DNA of 64,000 nt from the NCBI GenBank assembly GCA_965214795.1, contig OZ243976.1:4774001-4838000 (forward strand), read 5' to 3'. Shown piece after piece: positions 1-10,800 of the stretch. The position numbers and the translations under genes were made by a program. A model generated the notes under the pieces. The model was given only the letters and a program-made list of their open reading frames with translations. It was not told the DNA's origin and made no database searches. Positions within the stretch are counted from its first letter, which is position 1, and each line of letters begins with the position of its first letter. Source of the stretch: JAJDXW01 sp965214795 (lineage in GTDB: Bacteria > Pseudomonadota > Gammaproteobacteria > HK1).

Positions 1-83
1 AGCGCGTCATCGACCGTCCAGGTCTCGATCCCGGCCTCCGCCTCCGCGCAAAGCTGCTTGATGCCCTTCGTAATCGTCGCCAT
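1..83 (-). CDS. Rhodanese-like domain protein, N-terminal fragment (runs off window)
   Basis: The 27 visible codons begin at the ATG whose complement is at 81-83 and run off the left edge. They read as a short helical leader (MATITKGIKQLC then AEAEAGIETWTVDDA). This kind of leader precedes the rhodanese domain in small proteobacterial sulfurtransferase-like proteins, where the ending 'V-D/E-E/D-A' introduces the first strand. No catalytic cysteine is visible, so function rests on resemblance of the leader only. It points the same way as the two SDR genes to its right but is separated from them by 385 bases. Confidence 0.4.
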   Translation of the reverse strand, partial: MATITKGIKQLCAEAEAGIETWTVDDA

Positions 84-290
84 CGTGCCGATCCTCCCGG
101 CCCGCCGTTTCAGTTTCCGTGGACCCGCCCGCCCCCGCAGGCCCCGCCGGCGCGCCGCCGGCAGAGCCGCCCGTTGCCCCGCGTGGCACCGTCCCTCTCG
201 CCGGCCGTCCGGTGCCGCATCCGCCGCATCCGTCGCTCCGGGCGACGGAAAGCGGCCCCGTCCGGGCGGCCGGACCGGCCTGCGTCGGCC

Positions 291-470
291 AGCCCGAAAA
301 AACCACCGACTTCCCGCTGCGGCCGCCAACCCGCTCGCGGTAGCGGGACGTACTCCCGCAAGCCGCTCCGACAGCGCGCACGCGCTCTTTCGGTCCGGGC
401 GGCCCGTTCCTCCATGAGACCGTGGGGTATCTTGGCCCCCTCGCCACGAAAGTCGGTGATTTTTCGGGCT
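291..470. repeat. Inverted pair of a short dispersed motif
   Basis: The motif AGCCCGAAAAAATCACCGAC followed by TTTCG occurs imperfectly on the + strand at 291-316 and inverted at 445-470, where it abuts the stop codon of the SDR gene. A third copy lies at 30067-30092. The two copies here flank about 128 bases of GC-rich sequence with no convincing gene. The pair could form a long hairpin in RNA or be the ends of a small non-autonomous element. The rest of the 84-468 gap holds nothing I recognise. Confidence 0.5.
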
Positions 471-1215
471 AGTAGGTGGCCCGGCCCCCGCTCGCGTCGA
501 AGACCGCGCCGGTCGTGAACGAGTTCTCCTCGGAGACGAGCCACCCCACGAGGGCGGCGAGCTCCTCGACGAGCACGAACCGGCCCCGGGGAATCTTCGA
601 GAGCATGTAGTCGATGTGAGCCTGCGTGATCTGCTCGAAAATCCGCGTCCGCGCCGCGGCCGGGGTGATGCAGTTCACCGCGATGTCGCGGTCCGCGAGT
701 TCCTTCCCGAGCGACTTCGTGAGCCCGATCACCCCCGCCTTCGCGGCGCTGTACGCGCTCGCGTTCGGGTTGCCCTCCTTGCCCGCGATCGACGCGATGT
801 TGACGATGCGCCCGTAGCCCCGCTCGATCATGTGCGGCACCACCGCCCGACAGCAGTAGAAGACGCCGTTCAGGTCGATGTCGATCACTTGGCGCCACTC
901 GTCGATGGGGTACTCCCAGGTGGTGGCGTTGGGTCCGGCGATCCCGGCGTTGTTGACGAGGATGTCGATGCGCCCGGCCGACCCGATCGTCTCCACCGCG
1001 GCCCGCTCCACGGACCCGGGCTCGGCCACGTCCACGACCACCCCGCCCGCCCCCGGCCCGAGCGCCTCGCGCACGGCCTCGATCTCGCCCGCGTCCCGGT
1101 CCCAGAGGGTGACCGAGGCGCCCGAGGCGAGGAGCCGCTCCGCAATGGCGCGCCCGATGCCTCGGGCTCCGCCCGTCACCACCGCCTGCCGGCCGTCCAG
1201 ATCGATTCGGTTCAT
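469..1215 (-). CDS. Short-chain dehydrogenase/reductase (FabG-like)
   Basis: A 248-residue classical SDR. The Rossmann cofactor loop TGGARGIG is at residues 14-21 and NNAG at 88-91. The catalytic Ser142, Tyr155 and Lys159 lie in the YSAAK context. Length and motif order match 3-oxoacyl-ACP reductase-like oxidoreductases, which use NAD(P)H on 3-keto or hydroxyl substrates; the substrate cannot be told from sequence. The ATG start gives a normal-length N-terminus (MNRIDLDGRQ). It follows the SDR at 1271-2029 by 55 bases on the same strand and probably shares its transcript. Confidence 0.88.
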   Translation of the reverse strand: MNRIDLDGRQAVVTGGARGIGRAIAERLLASGASVTLWDRDAGEIEAVREALGPGAGGVVVDVAEPGSVERAAVETIGSAGRIDILVNNAGIAGPNATTWEYPIDEWRQVIDIDLNGVFYCCRAVVPHMIERGYGRIVNIASIAGKEGNPNASAYSAAKAGVIGLTKSLGKELADRDIAVNCITPAAARTRIFEQITQAHIDYMLSKIPRGRFVLVEELAALVGWLVSEENSFTTGAVFDASGGRATY

Positions 1216-1270
1216 GGTCTCCCTTCGCCCTCGCTTCGGATGGCCGCCGGCGCGGCCGTCCGTCAGGTCG

Positions 1271-2029
1271 TCAGATGGTCCGCCCGCCGTCCACCGGCAG
1301 GCACACCCCGGTCAGGAACTGCGCATCGTCCGAGGCGAGGAACAGGACCGCGTTCGCGATGTCCGCCGGCTGGCTGAGCCGCCCGAGCGGCACCGTGCTC
1401 ATGAACTTCGCGTGCATCTCCGGGGTCACCTCGCCGCCCAGGAACTCCGCAAGCATCTGGGTCTCGCCCGCCACCGGGCACACCGCGTTCACCCGGATCC
1501 GATCCGGGGCAAGCTCGATGGCCATCGACCGGGTGATGGTGTTCACCGCCCCCTTGGAGCCGTTGTACCAGACGAGGCCGGGGCGGGGGCTGATGGCCGC
1601 AGTCGATGCGGTATGGATGATGCACCCGCCGCCCGCCTCGCGCATGGGGGGCACGGTGTGCTTCGCGGACCAGTAGAGGGCCTTCACGTTGACCGCGAAG
1701 ATGCGGTCGAACTCGTCCTCGGTGACGCTCTCCATCGGCTGGTTTCGCTGCGGCACGCCGGCATTGTTGACCATGACGTCGAGGCCGCCGTACGCGTCGA
1801 TCGCCTCTCCGACGAGGCGCCCGGTGTCCGCGTCGCTCGACACGTCCGCGTACACGAAACGCGCCTCGCCACCCGCCTCGCCGATCGCGTCCGCCACCCG
1901 GCGGCCGTCCTGCTCGTTCACGTCGTTGACCACCACCCGGGCCCCCTCGGCTGCGAAGCGCCGGCAGATCCCCTCGCCGAAGCCCGCGCCGCCCCCGGTG
2001 ACGATCGCTACCTTTCCATCGAGACGCAT
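1271..2029 (-). CDS. Short-chain dehydrogenase/reductase
   Basis: A 252-residue classical SDR with the cofactor loop TGGGAGFG (residues 11-18), NNAG at 88-91 and catalytic Ser142, Tyr155 and Lys159 (YNGSK). An in-frame extension exists to 2269, but the ATG at 2029 is preceded by CGGAGGAGA and gives the standard beta-strand start (MRLDGKVAIVTG), so I chose it. The protein resembles glucose/3-oxoacyl-type dehydrogenases; the substrate is unknown. It is upstream of and co-oriented with the second SDR, so two sequential redox steps on one substrate are possible but unproven. Confidence 0.88.
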   Translation of the reverse strand: MRLDGKVAIVTGGGAGFGEGICRRFAAEGARVVVNDVNEQDGRRVADAIGEAGGEARFVYADVSSDADTGRLVGEAIDAYGGLDVMVNNAGVPQRNQPMESVTEDEFDRIFAVNVKALYWSAKHTVPPMREAGGGCIIHTASTAAISPRPGLVWYNGSKGAVNTITRSMAIELAPDRIRVNAVCPVAGETQMLAEFLGGEVTPEMHAKFMSTVPLGRLSQPADIANAVLFLASDDAQFLTGVCLPVDGGRTI

Positions 2030-2530
2030 GCTCTCCTCCGTTGCAGGTTCGGGCAGTGTCCCAGCTTCGATTTCTCCCGCGGATCGGACTGGCGGAGGCG
2101 CGACCCGACCGCGCACGGCGGCTCCGTATCGCGCTGCGCGGAGCGTCTCCGACTGCCTGCGGAGACTCCCCTCTTCAACAGTCTGCTCGACCGTTTGCGG
2201 GTTTCGGACCGAGACCCTGCTCGAACCCGAAGCCCGCCGCCCGTTCGACCGTCCGTGGGGGCGGTTCATACGGGCCGCAAGACTACCTCATTCGACGCTC
2301 CTCATTCGACGCTCCGTGGGCCGCCCCAGGGCCGATTGGTTCTCCTGACGGAGCTCCCGACGATATCGGATCGATTCAAGGAGTCGTGTACGCCGGGAGC
2401 ACCCTGATCGGATTCGGGCTTCATCCCGGAAAAAATTTTCGGACCAAATAGTTGCGATGGTTGACAGACCTCATGGAGCGCGGAGAACAGATCTGCCCCG
2501 GGGCCGCCCGCCTTCGCGCGCCCGCGCGGG
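2030..2530. other. Intergenic region without recognised gene
   Basis: This lies between the SDR start and the amidohydrolase stop. The only open frames are GC-driven shadows with no domain signal. Promoters for the SDR pair should be near its left side. I see no convincing sigma-70 boxes or terminator. Confidence 0.5.
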
Positions 2531-3766
2531 TCACCCGGCGGACGCGAGCCGCACCATCGCGTCGAGCAGGGTCTGGCAGCCCGCCGCGAGGTCGCCCGGA
2601 GTCGCGTTCTCGATCTCGTTGTGACTGATCCCATCCTCGCACGGCACGAAGATCATGCCGGTCGGAGCGACCCGCGCGACGTAGCAGGCGTCGTGCCCGG
2701 CCCCGCTCACGATGTCCAGGTGCTCGAAGCCGCCCTCTTGCGCCGCCGCGCGGACCGCCGCGACGCAAGCCTCGTCGAACGGGGTGGCGGGGAAGTGCCA
2801 GATCTGCCGCAGGTCCAGCTCGAGACCGATCCCGCCCGCGATCGAGTCACACGCCTCGCGAAGGTCCGCATCCATCTGCGCCAGGGTCTCTTCCACCGGA
2901 TGACGGAGGTCGACGGTGAAGAAGACCCGCCCCGGGATCGTGTTCCTCGAGTTCGGCGCGACGTCCAGCATGCCGACCGTGGAGCAGGCGTTCGGCTGGT
3001 GCGCGAGACCGATGCGGTTCACCGCGTCCACCATGCGCGAGGCGCCGACCAGGGCGTCGCGGCGCCGGTGCATCGGGGTCGGCCCCGCGTGGGCCTCCAT
3101 CCCCGTCACCGTGATCTCGTACCAGCGCTGCCCCTGCGCCCCGGTGACCACCCCCACCGTCTTCTCCTCGGCCTCGAGGATCGGCCCCTGCTCGATGTGG
3201 GCCTCGAGATAGGCGCCGACCTCGTGCTCCCCGACCGGCTCCTCGCCCGCGTAGCCGATGCGGGTGAGCTCCTCGCCGAAGGTCTTCCCCTCCGGATCGG
3301 TTCGCGACAGCACGAAGTCGAGATCGAACACCCCGCCGAACGCGCCCGAGGCCATCATCGCCGGCGCGAACCGCGACCCCTCCTCGTTCGTCCACGCGAC
3401 GACCTCGATCGGGGCGTCGGTCTCGTAGCCGTAGTCGTTGAGGGTGCGGATGAGCTCGAGCCCCGCGAGCACCCCGTAGGCGCCGTCGAACTTCCCGCCC
3501 GTCGGCTGCGAGTCGAGGTGGCTCCCGGTCATGACGGGGGGCCGATCGGGGCTCCGTCCGGGGCGGCGGGCGAAGATGTTCCCGACCTGGTCCACGGTGA
3601 CCGAGCACCCCGCCTCCTCGCACCACCGAACGAAGAGATCGCGCCCCTCCCGGTCGAGGTCGGTGAGGGCGAGCCGGCAGACCCCACCCTTCTCGGTCGC
3701 CCCGATCTCCGCGAGCGCCATCAGGCTCGCCCACAGCCGGTCGCCGTCGATCTTGAGGTTGTCCAC
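2531..3766 (-). CDS. M20-family Zn-dependent amidase (N-carbamoyl-L-amino acid hydrolase / allantoate amidohydrolase type)
   Basis: A 411-residue binuclear zinc amidohydrolase. Metal-binding stretches are visible in order: GSHLDSQPTGGKFDGAYG, WTNEEGSRFAP, AHIEQGPILE, the dimerisation-domain motif GMEAHAGPTPM, and a C-terminal GAGHDA ... EDGISHNEIE. These are hallmarks of enzymes that hydrolyse N-carbamoyl amino acids, ureidoglycolate or allantoate. The open frame extends to 4582, but the GTG at 3766 has an AGGAGG six bases upstream and gives the normal family length, so the extension is rejected. It is cytosolic and a role in carbamoyl/ureide nitrogen scavenging is likely. Substrate choice within the family cannot be read from sequence. 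Confidence 0.88.
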   Translation of the reverse strand: MDNLKIDGDRLWASLMALAEIGATEKGGVCRLALTDLDREGRDLFVRWCEEAGCSVTVDQVGNIFARRPGRSPDRPPVMTGSHLDSQPTGGKFDGAYGVLAGLELIRTLNDYGYETDAPIEVVAWTNEEGSRFAPAMMASGAFGGVFDLDFVLSRTDPEGKTFGEELTRIGYAGEEPVGEHEVGAYLEAHIEQGPILEAEEKTVGVVTGAQGQRWYEITVTGMEAHAGPTPMHRRRDALVGASRMVDAVNRIGLAHQPNACSTVGMLDVAPNSRNTIPGRVFFTVDLRHPVEETLAQMDADLREACDSIAGGIGLELDLRQIWHFPATPFDEACVAAVRAAAQEGGFEHLDIVSGAGHDACYVARVAPTGMIFVPCEDGISHNEIENATPGDLAAGCQTLLDAMVRLASAG

Positions 3767-3786
3767 CCGCGGCCTCCTGAGCGTGG

Positions 3787-4575
3787 TTATCGGTCGTCGG
3801 ACGAGGCGCCGCCGCGCGAGGAGCGATGGCGTGCCTCCCGTTCGGCGAGCCGCCTCTCCGCCGCCCGCCGAGCGGCCATCTCCTGTCGCAGACGCTCCTC
3901 CAGCTCTCCGCGAACCCGTTCGGCCTCCCGGCGCGTTTGCTCGGCCTCCCGGCGCGCTTGCTCGACCTCCCGATGGGCCTGTTCGATCTCCCGATAGCTC
4001 AACAGGCTCCGCCCGGTCGCCGGATCGTGAAATCGCAGTGTTCCTCCGACGAGTCGGAGCTCGAGCCCGAGCACTTCGCTCCGCGGATGGAGCCCCCAGG
4101 CGGCGGGCCCCTCCGCCGACAACGCCTCGTAGTTCCTGTCCATCAGACCGTATCCCTGGAGAGGGGGGTCGAGGTAGTCGCCGGTCGGGTCGTACTGCCA
4201 ATACTCCCGCACCCCCAGGAACGCGTAAGTGCCGCGCTTCGGACCCTGATCTTCGCTGCGGGTGCTGCGAGAGGTGATCTCCAGAACGAAATCCGGCCCC
4301 TTGGGCTCCTCCCAGAGCTTGTACGACCGCCGGTCGCGCTTCGGGGCGCCCATCACCACGAAGACGTCCGGCACGACGACGGCCTGCGGATTCCCTTTTT
4401 CGTAGTAGATGAACATGTTCCCGGAGACGTATACGTCCGGCCGGTCCGCGAAGTACGCCCCGAGGGCTTCGACCGCGTAGATGAGGGGAATCCGCTGGAA
4501 ATCGCTCTCGGCGATCGGCAGGCCGTTCGAACAGGGATAGTCGATGGGGAGGGGAGCGAGGGGGAGATGCGCCAT
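3787..4575 (-). CDS. Uma2-family putative endonuclease (DUF820) with C-terminal coiled coil
   Basis: 262 residues from the ATG at 4575. The first ~190 residues carry the Uma2 fold signature: an acidic VVVPDVFVVMG, a central DFVLEITSRSTR, and GVREYWQYDP. This is the PD-(D/E)XK-like core common in cyanobacteria, planctomycetes and some proteobacteria. The last ~75 residues are a charged coiled coil of repeated (R/E)xEQxRREAE heptads, which is common in this family. Biological role is unknown; nuclease activity is inferred from fold alone. Its stop lies 20 bases before the start of the M20 amidase and the strand is the same, but a functional link is doubtful. Confidence 0.8.
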   Translation of the reverse strand: MAHLPLAPLPIDYPCSNGLPIAESDFQRIPLIYAVEALGAYFADRPDVYVSGNMFIYYEKGNPQAVVVPDVFVVMGAPKRDRRSYKLWEEPKGPDFVLEITSRSTRSEDQGPKRGTYAFLGVREYWQYDPTGDYLDPPLQGYGLMDRNYEALSAEGPAAWGLHPRSEVLGLELRLVGGTLRFHDPATGRSLLSYREIEQAHREVEQARREAEQTRREAERVRGELEERLRQEMAARRAAERRLAEREARHRSSRGGASSDDR

Positions 4576-4843
4576 GGGGCAAGCCTCTATGATTCTACGA
4601 TTCCAGTCCAGGGAGGTTCCAGCCCGGGGCGGCCGGCCGCGCACAGCCGCAACGTACCGCACGCAAGATACCACGGCCGGGGCGCGGCTCCATGGAGCGC
4701 GTGCGCGTCCACCCGACGGGCTGTCCCGGAAATACGCATATCTTCATCAGAGCAACGTTTTCAGCGTGGCTGCAAGGAAGATTCAATGGGCCAAGGTCCG
4801 GAGACCGGAGCGACCCCCGCGACGTTGCCCGTGGGACACAACA

Positions 4844-7800
4844 CTAGAACATCATGTCATCGGTCGTCGAGAACTCCGTGAACTTGTGATCGACGAGATA
4901 GTCGTCAAGGACGATGTAGAGGTTGTGCTCCGCATTGGTGATAACGATGTCGTCCCCACTCCTGGCCACGTCGACGTCAGCGGCGGTGATCCCGAGAGAC
5001 CTGAGGTCTATCGTGTCCTGAGGGACTTCGCTCAAGGCTTCGTCATCATCATCGAAGTCGGTGATGTAGTCGACGTTGACCTCCGCATCCTTGTGGAACA
5101 CGAACATGTCGGAGCCGGCGCCGCCGGTGAGCCAGTCGCTGCCCGCGCCGCCGTCGAGCGTGTCGTTGTCGGCACCACCGTCGAGCGTGTCGTTGTCGGA
5201 ACCGCCCGCGAGCGTGTCGGCGCCCGCGCCGCCGTCGAGCGAATCGTTGTCGGAACCCCCATCGAGCCAGTCTCTGCCGGAACCGCCTTCGAGCGTGTCG
5301 CCGCCGGAACCGCCCGCGAGCCAGTCGCTGCTCACGCCGCCGTCGAGCGAATCGTTGTCGGCGCCCCCTTCGAGTCTGTCTCTGCCGGCACCGCCTTCGA
5401 GCGTGTCGTCACCAGCACCGCCTTCGAGCGTGTCGCCGCCCGCGCCGCCGTCGAGAGAGTCGGCGCCCCTCCCTCCCGAGAGAACGTTCCCATTGGCGTC
5501 GCCGGTCAGCGTGTCGTCATGCACCGAGCCGTCGAGGTTCTCGATATTCAAGAGCGCGTCGCCCGCCGCGTCACCGCCCAAGCCCACACCTGTTCCAAGA
5601 TTGACGTCCACCCCCGCATCGGAAAGGGAATACGAGGCCGTATCCGTACCGACGCCACCGTCGAGTGTGTCGCCGCCCGCGCCGCCTTCGAGCGTGTCGG
5701 CGCCGGAACCGCCTTCGAGCGAGTCGGCGCCGGCGCCGCCGAAGAGCGCGTCGTTGTGGGCACCACCGTCGATCGTGTCGCCGCCCGCGCCGCCGTCGAG
5801 AGAGTCGGCGCCCCTCCCTCCCGAGAGAACGTTCCCGTCGGTGTCGCCGGTCAGCGTGTCGTCATACACCGAGCCGATGAGGTCCTCGATGTTGCTGAGC
5901 GTGTCGCCCTCGGCGTCACCGCCAGAGCCCACACCGGTTCCAAGATTGACGTTCACCCCCGCACCAGAGGAGGCATACGAGGCCGTATCCGTGCCGCCGC
6001 CACCGTCGAGCGTGTCGGCGCCCCTCCCTCCCGAGAGAACGCTCCCGTCGGTGTCGCCAGTCAGCGTGTCGTCATACACCGAGCCGATGAGGTCCTCGAT
6101 ATCACTGAGCGTGTCGCCCTCGGCGTCACCGCCGGAGCCCACACCGGTTCCAAGATTGACGTTCACCCCCGCACCAGAGGAGGCATACGAGGCCGTATCC
6201 GTGCCGGCGCCACCGTCGAGTGTGTCGCCGCCCGCGCCGCCGACGAGCGTGTCGGCGCCTGCCCCTCCCGAGAGCTCGTTCCCTCCGGCATCGCCAATCA
6301 GCGTGTCGCCATGCTCCGAACCTTCGAGGTGCTCGATGCTCCTGAGCGTGTCGCCTTGGGCGTCACCGCCGGAGCCCACACCGGTTCCAAGATTGACCTC
6401 CACCCCCGCACCAGAAGAGGCATACGAGGCCGTATCCGTGCCGCCGCCGCCGTCGAGTGAGTCAGCGCCCGCCCCTCCCGAGAGCACGTTCCCATTGGCG
6501 TCGCCAGTCAGCGTGTCGCCATGCCCCGAGCCTTCAAGGTTCTCGATGCTCCTGAGCGTGTCGCCTTGGGCGTCACCGCCGGAACCCACACCGGTTCCAA
6601 GATTGACGTTCACCCCCGCATCGGAGAGGAGATACGAGGCCGTATCCGTGCCGAAGCCACCGCCGAGCGTGTCGGCGCCCGCGCCGCCGTCGAGCGTGTC
6701 GGCGCCAGGGCCACCGTCGAGCGAGTCGGCGTCGGCGCCACCGTCGAGCGTGTCGGCGCCGAATCCACCGTGGAGCGTGTCGGCGCCCGCGCCGCCGACG
6801 AGCCAATCGGCACCCAGACTGAAGTCTCCTCCCGAGAGCACGTTCCCATTGGCGTCGCCAGTCAGCGTGTCGTCATACACCGAGCCGACGAGGTTCTCGA
6901 TGCTCCTGAGCGTGTCGCCCTCGGCGTCACCGCCGGAGCCCACACCTGTTGCAAGATTGACGTTCACCCCCGCATCGGACCAGAAATACAAGGCCGTATC
7001 GGAACCGAGGCCACCGTCGAGCGTGTCGGCGCCCGCGCCGCCGTCGAGCGTGTCATTGCCGGCTCCGCCGACGAGCGAGTCCGCGCCTTCCCCTCCCCAG
7101 AGCGCGTTCCCGTTGGCGTCGCCGGTCAGCGTGTCGTCATGCTCCGAGCCGACGAGGTTCTCGATGTTCCTGAGCGTGTCGCCCTCGGCGGAGCCGCCAG
7201 AGACAGCGCCTGTTCCAAGATTGACGTTCACCCCCGCATCGGAGAAGAAATACGAGACCCTGTCGGTGTCGGCACCACCGTCAAGCAAGTCGGCACCCGC
7301 ACCGCCGTAGAGCGAGTCGGCACCCGCACCGCCTTCGAGCGTGTCGGTGCCCGCGTCCCCTTGGAGCCAGTCGGCGTCGGCGCCACCGTAGAGCGAGTCG
7401 GCGCCGGCGCCACCGTAGAGCGTGTCCCTGCCCGCCCCTCCCCAGAGCGCGTTCCCATTGGCGTCGCCGGTCAGCGTGTCGTCATGCGCCGAGCCGACGA
7501 GGTTCTCGATGCTCCTGAGCACGTCGCCCGCCGCGTCGCCGCCAGAGGCAGCACCTGAGGCAAGATTGACGTTCACCCCCGCATCGGAGAGCGAATACGA
7601 GGCCGTATCCGTATCGGCGCCGCCTTCGAGCGAGTCGGCACCCGCACCGCCCTCGAGCGTGTCGGCGCCGGCGCCACCGTAGAGCGTGTCCCTGCCCGCC
7701 CCTCCCCAGAGCGCGTTCCCATTGGCGTTGCCGGTCAGCGTGTCGTCATGCGCCGAGCCTTCGAGGTTCTCGATATTGCTGAGCGTGTCGCCCTCGGCGT

Positions 7801-10800
7801 GGCCGCCTCTGCCCTCGCCTGAGTCAAGATTGACGTTCACCCCCGCATCGGAGGAGGCATACGAGGCCGTATCCGTGTCGGCGCCACCGTCGAGTGTGTC
7901 GGCGCCGGAGCCGCCCGCGAGCGTATCGAACCCGGCACCGCCGACGAGCGAGTCGTTGTCGGCGCCGCCCAAGAGCGAGTCGTTGTGGGCGTCGCCGAAG
8001 AGCCTGTCGGCGCCGGAGCCACCCGCGAGCGTGTCGTTGTCGGAACCGCCCACGAGCCAGTCTCTGCCGGAACCGCCTTCGAGTGAGTCGGCGCCTCCCA
8101 GCCCCCAGAGCACATTCAGGTTGGCGTCGCCGGTCAGCGTGTCGTCATGCCCCGAGCCTTCGAGGTTCTCGATGTTCCTGAGCGTGTCGCCTTCGGCATG
8201 ACCGCCTCTGCCCTCGCCTGAGCCAAGATTGACGTTCACCCCTGCATCGGAAGCGGAATATCGGGCCGTATCCGTGCCGATGCCGCCATCGAGCGTGTCG
8301 GCCCCGGCGCCGCCTTCGAGCGTATCGAACCCGGCACCGCCGACGAGCGAGTCGGCATCGCCGGCGCCACTGAGGAAGTCGTTGTCGGCGCCGCCGTCGA
8401 GCGTATCGGCCCCGGCGCCGCCTTCAAGCGTGTCGGCCCCGGCACCGCCTTCAAGCGTGTCGTTGTCGCGGCCGCCGTAGAGCGAGTCGGCCCCGGCGCC
8501 GCCAACGAGCGAGTCGTCACCGAGGTCTCCCGAGAGCACGTTCCCGTCGGCGTCGCCGGTCAGCGTGTCGTCACTATTCGAGCCGACGAGGTTCTCGATG
8601 TTCCTGAGCACGTCGCCCTCGGCCTGGCCGCCTCTGCCCACACCCGTTGCAAGATTGACGTTCACCCCCGCATTGGACCAGGCATACGAGGCCGTATCCG
8701 TGCCGATGCCGCCATCGAGCGTGTCGGCACCTTTGGCGCCTCCGCTTCTGACCCAGTCGCCTACAAGTGTGTCGTTCCCCGCACCGCCGACGAGCGAGTC
8801 GTTGTCGCCGCCGCCGACGAGCGAGTCGTTGTCGGCGCCGCCTTCGAGCGTGTCGTCGCCGGAACTGCCGAAGAGCGTGTCGTCACCGACGCCACCGACG
8901 AGCGAGTCGGCATCGCCATAGCCGATGAGCGAGTCGTTGTCGGCGCCGCCGAAGAGCGTGTCGTCGCCGGAACCGCCGTGGAGCGTGTCGGCGCCCGCCA
9001 GCCCCCAGAGCACATTCGCGTCGGCGTCGCCGGTCAGCGTGTCGCCATGCCCCGAGCCTTCAAGGTTCTCGATGTTCCTGAGCACATCGCCCGCCGCGTC
9101 ACCGCCAGAGGCAGCACCCGAGCCAAGATTGACGTTCACCCCCGCACCAGAGGAGGCATACGAGGCCGTATCCGTGTCGGCGCCGCCGTCGAGCGTGTCG
9201 GCGCCAGAACCGCCTTCGAGCGTGTCGTCACCGGCACCACCTTCGAGCGAGTCAGCGCCGGAACCGCCTTCGAGCGAGTCGTTGTCGGCGCCGCCGATAA
9301 GCGTGTCGGCGTCGGAACCGCCGATAAGCGTGTCGGCGCCCGCCAGCCCCCAGAGCACATTCGCGTCGGCGTCGCCGGTCAGCGCATCGTCATGCGCCGA
9401 GCCTTCAAGGTTCTCGATGTTCCCGAGCACATCGCCCGCCGCGTCACCGCCAGAGGCAGCACCCGAGCCAAGATTGACGCCCACCCCCGCACCAGAGGAG
9501 GCATACGAGGCCATATCCGTGCCGAGGCCGCCTTCGAGCGTGTCGGCGCCAGAACCGCCTTCGAGTGTGTCTGCATCGGCTCCACCTTCGAGCGAGTCAG
9601 CGCCGGCACCACCTTCGAGCGAGTCGTCACCGGCACCGCCGATAAGCGTGTCGGCGCCCGCCAGCCCCCAAAGCACGTTCGCGTTGGCGTCGCCGGTCAG
9701 CGCATCGCCATGCCCCGAGCCTTCAAGGTTCTCGATGTTCCCGAGCGTGTCGCCCGCCGCATCGCCGCCAGAGGCGGCACCTGAGCCAAGATTGACGTCC
9801 ACCCCCGCACCAGAGGAGGCATACGAGGCCGTATCGTTGTCGGCACCACCGTCAAGCGAGTCGGCGCCCGCGCCGCCGACGAGCGTGTCAGCACCAGCGC
9901 CGCCTTCGAGCGTGTCATTGCCGGCACCGCCAACGAGCGAGTCGTCACCCCCCAGCCCCCGGAGCACGTTCCCATTGGTGTCGCCGGTCAGCGTATCGCC
10001 ATGCCCCGAGCCTTCGAGGTTCTCGATGTTCAAGAGCACATCGCCCTCGGCGGAGCCGCCAGAGCCCACACCTGTTCCAAGATTGACGTCCACCCCCGCA
10101 CCAGAGGAGGCATACGAGGCCGTATCGTTGTCGGCACCACCGTCAAGCGAGTCGGCGCCCGCGCCGCCGACGAGCGTGTCATTACCGGCACCGCCTTCGA
10201 GCGTATCATTGCCGGCACCGCCTTCGAGCGTGTCGGCGCCCCCCAATCCCCGGAGCACGTTCCCATTGGCGTCGCCGGTCAGCGTGTCGCCATGCCCCGA
10301 GCCTTCGAGGTTCTCGATACTCGTGAGCGTGTCGCCCTCGGCGTGACCACCGGAGGCAGCACCTATTGCAAGACTGACGTACACCCCCGCATGGGAAGCG
10401 GAATATCGGACCGTATCGGTACCGGTACCACCGGAGAGCCTATCGGCGCCAGAACCACCTTCGAGCGTGTCGTTGTCGGCGCCGCCTTCGAGCGTGTCGC
10501 GGTCGTCACCACCAACCAGCGAATCGTCACCCGCGCCGCCGCGGAGCGAGTCATTACCAGCACCGCCGAAGAGCGCGTCGTTGTCGGCGCCGCCGAGGAG
10601 GCGGTTCCCATTGGCGTCGCCGGTCAGCGTGTCGTCATGCCCCGAGCCGCCGAGCCACTCGATGTTGCTGAGCGTATCGCCCTCGGCGTGACCGCCAGAG
10701 CCCGCACCGGTTGCAAGATTGACGTTCACCCCCGCATCGGAGTCGGAATACCAAGCCGTATCCGTGTCGCCACCGCCATCGAGCGTGTCGGCACCCGCGC

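Noticed and set aside
3767..4582. Long N-terminal extension of the M20 amidase (683-codon frame).
   Set aside because: The extension overlaps the well-supported Uma2 gene in another frame. GTG 3766 has an AGGAGG and gives normal family length.
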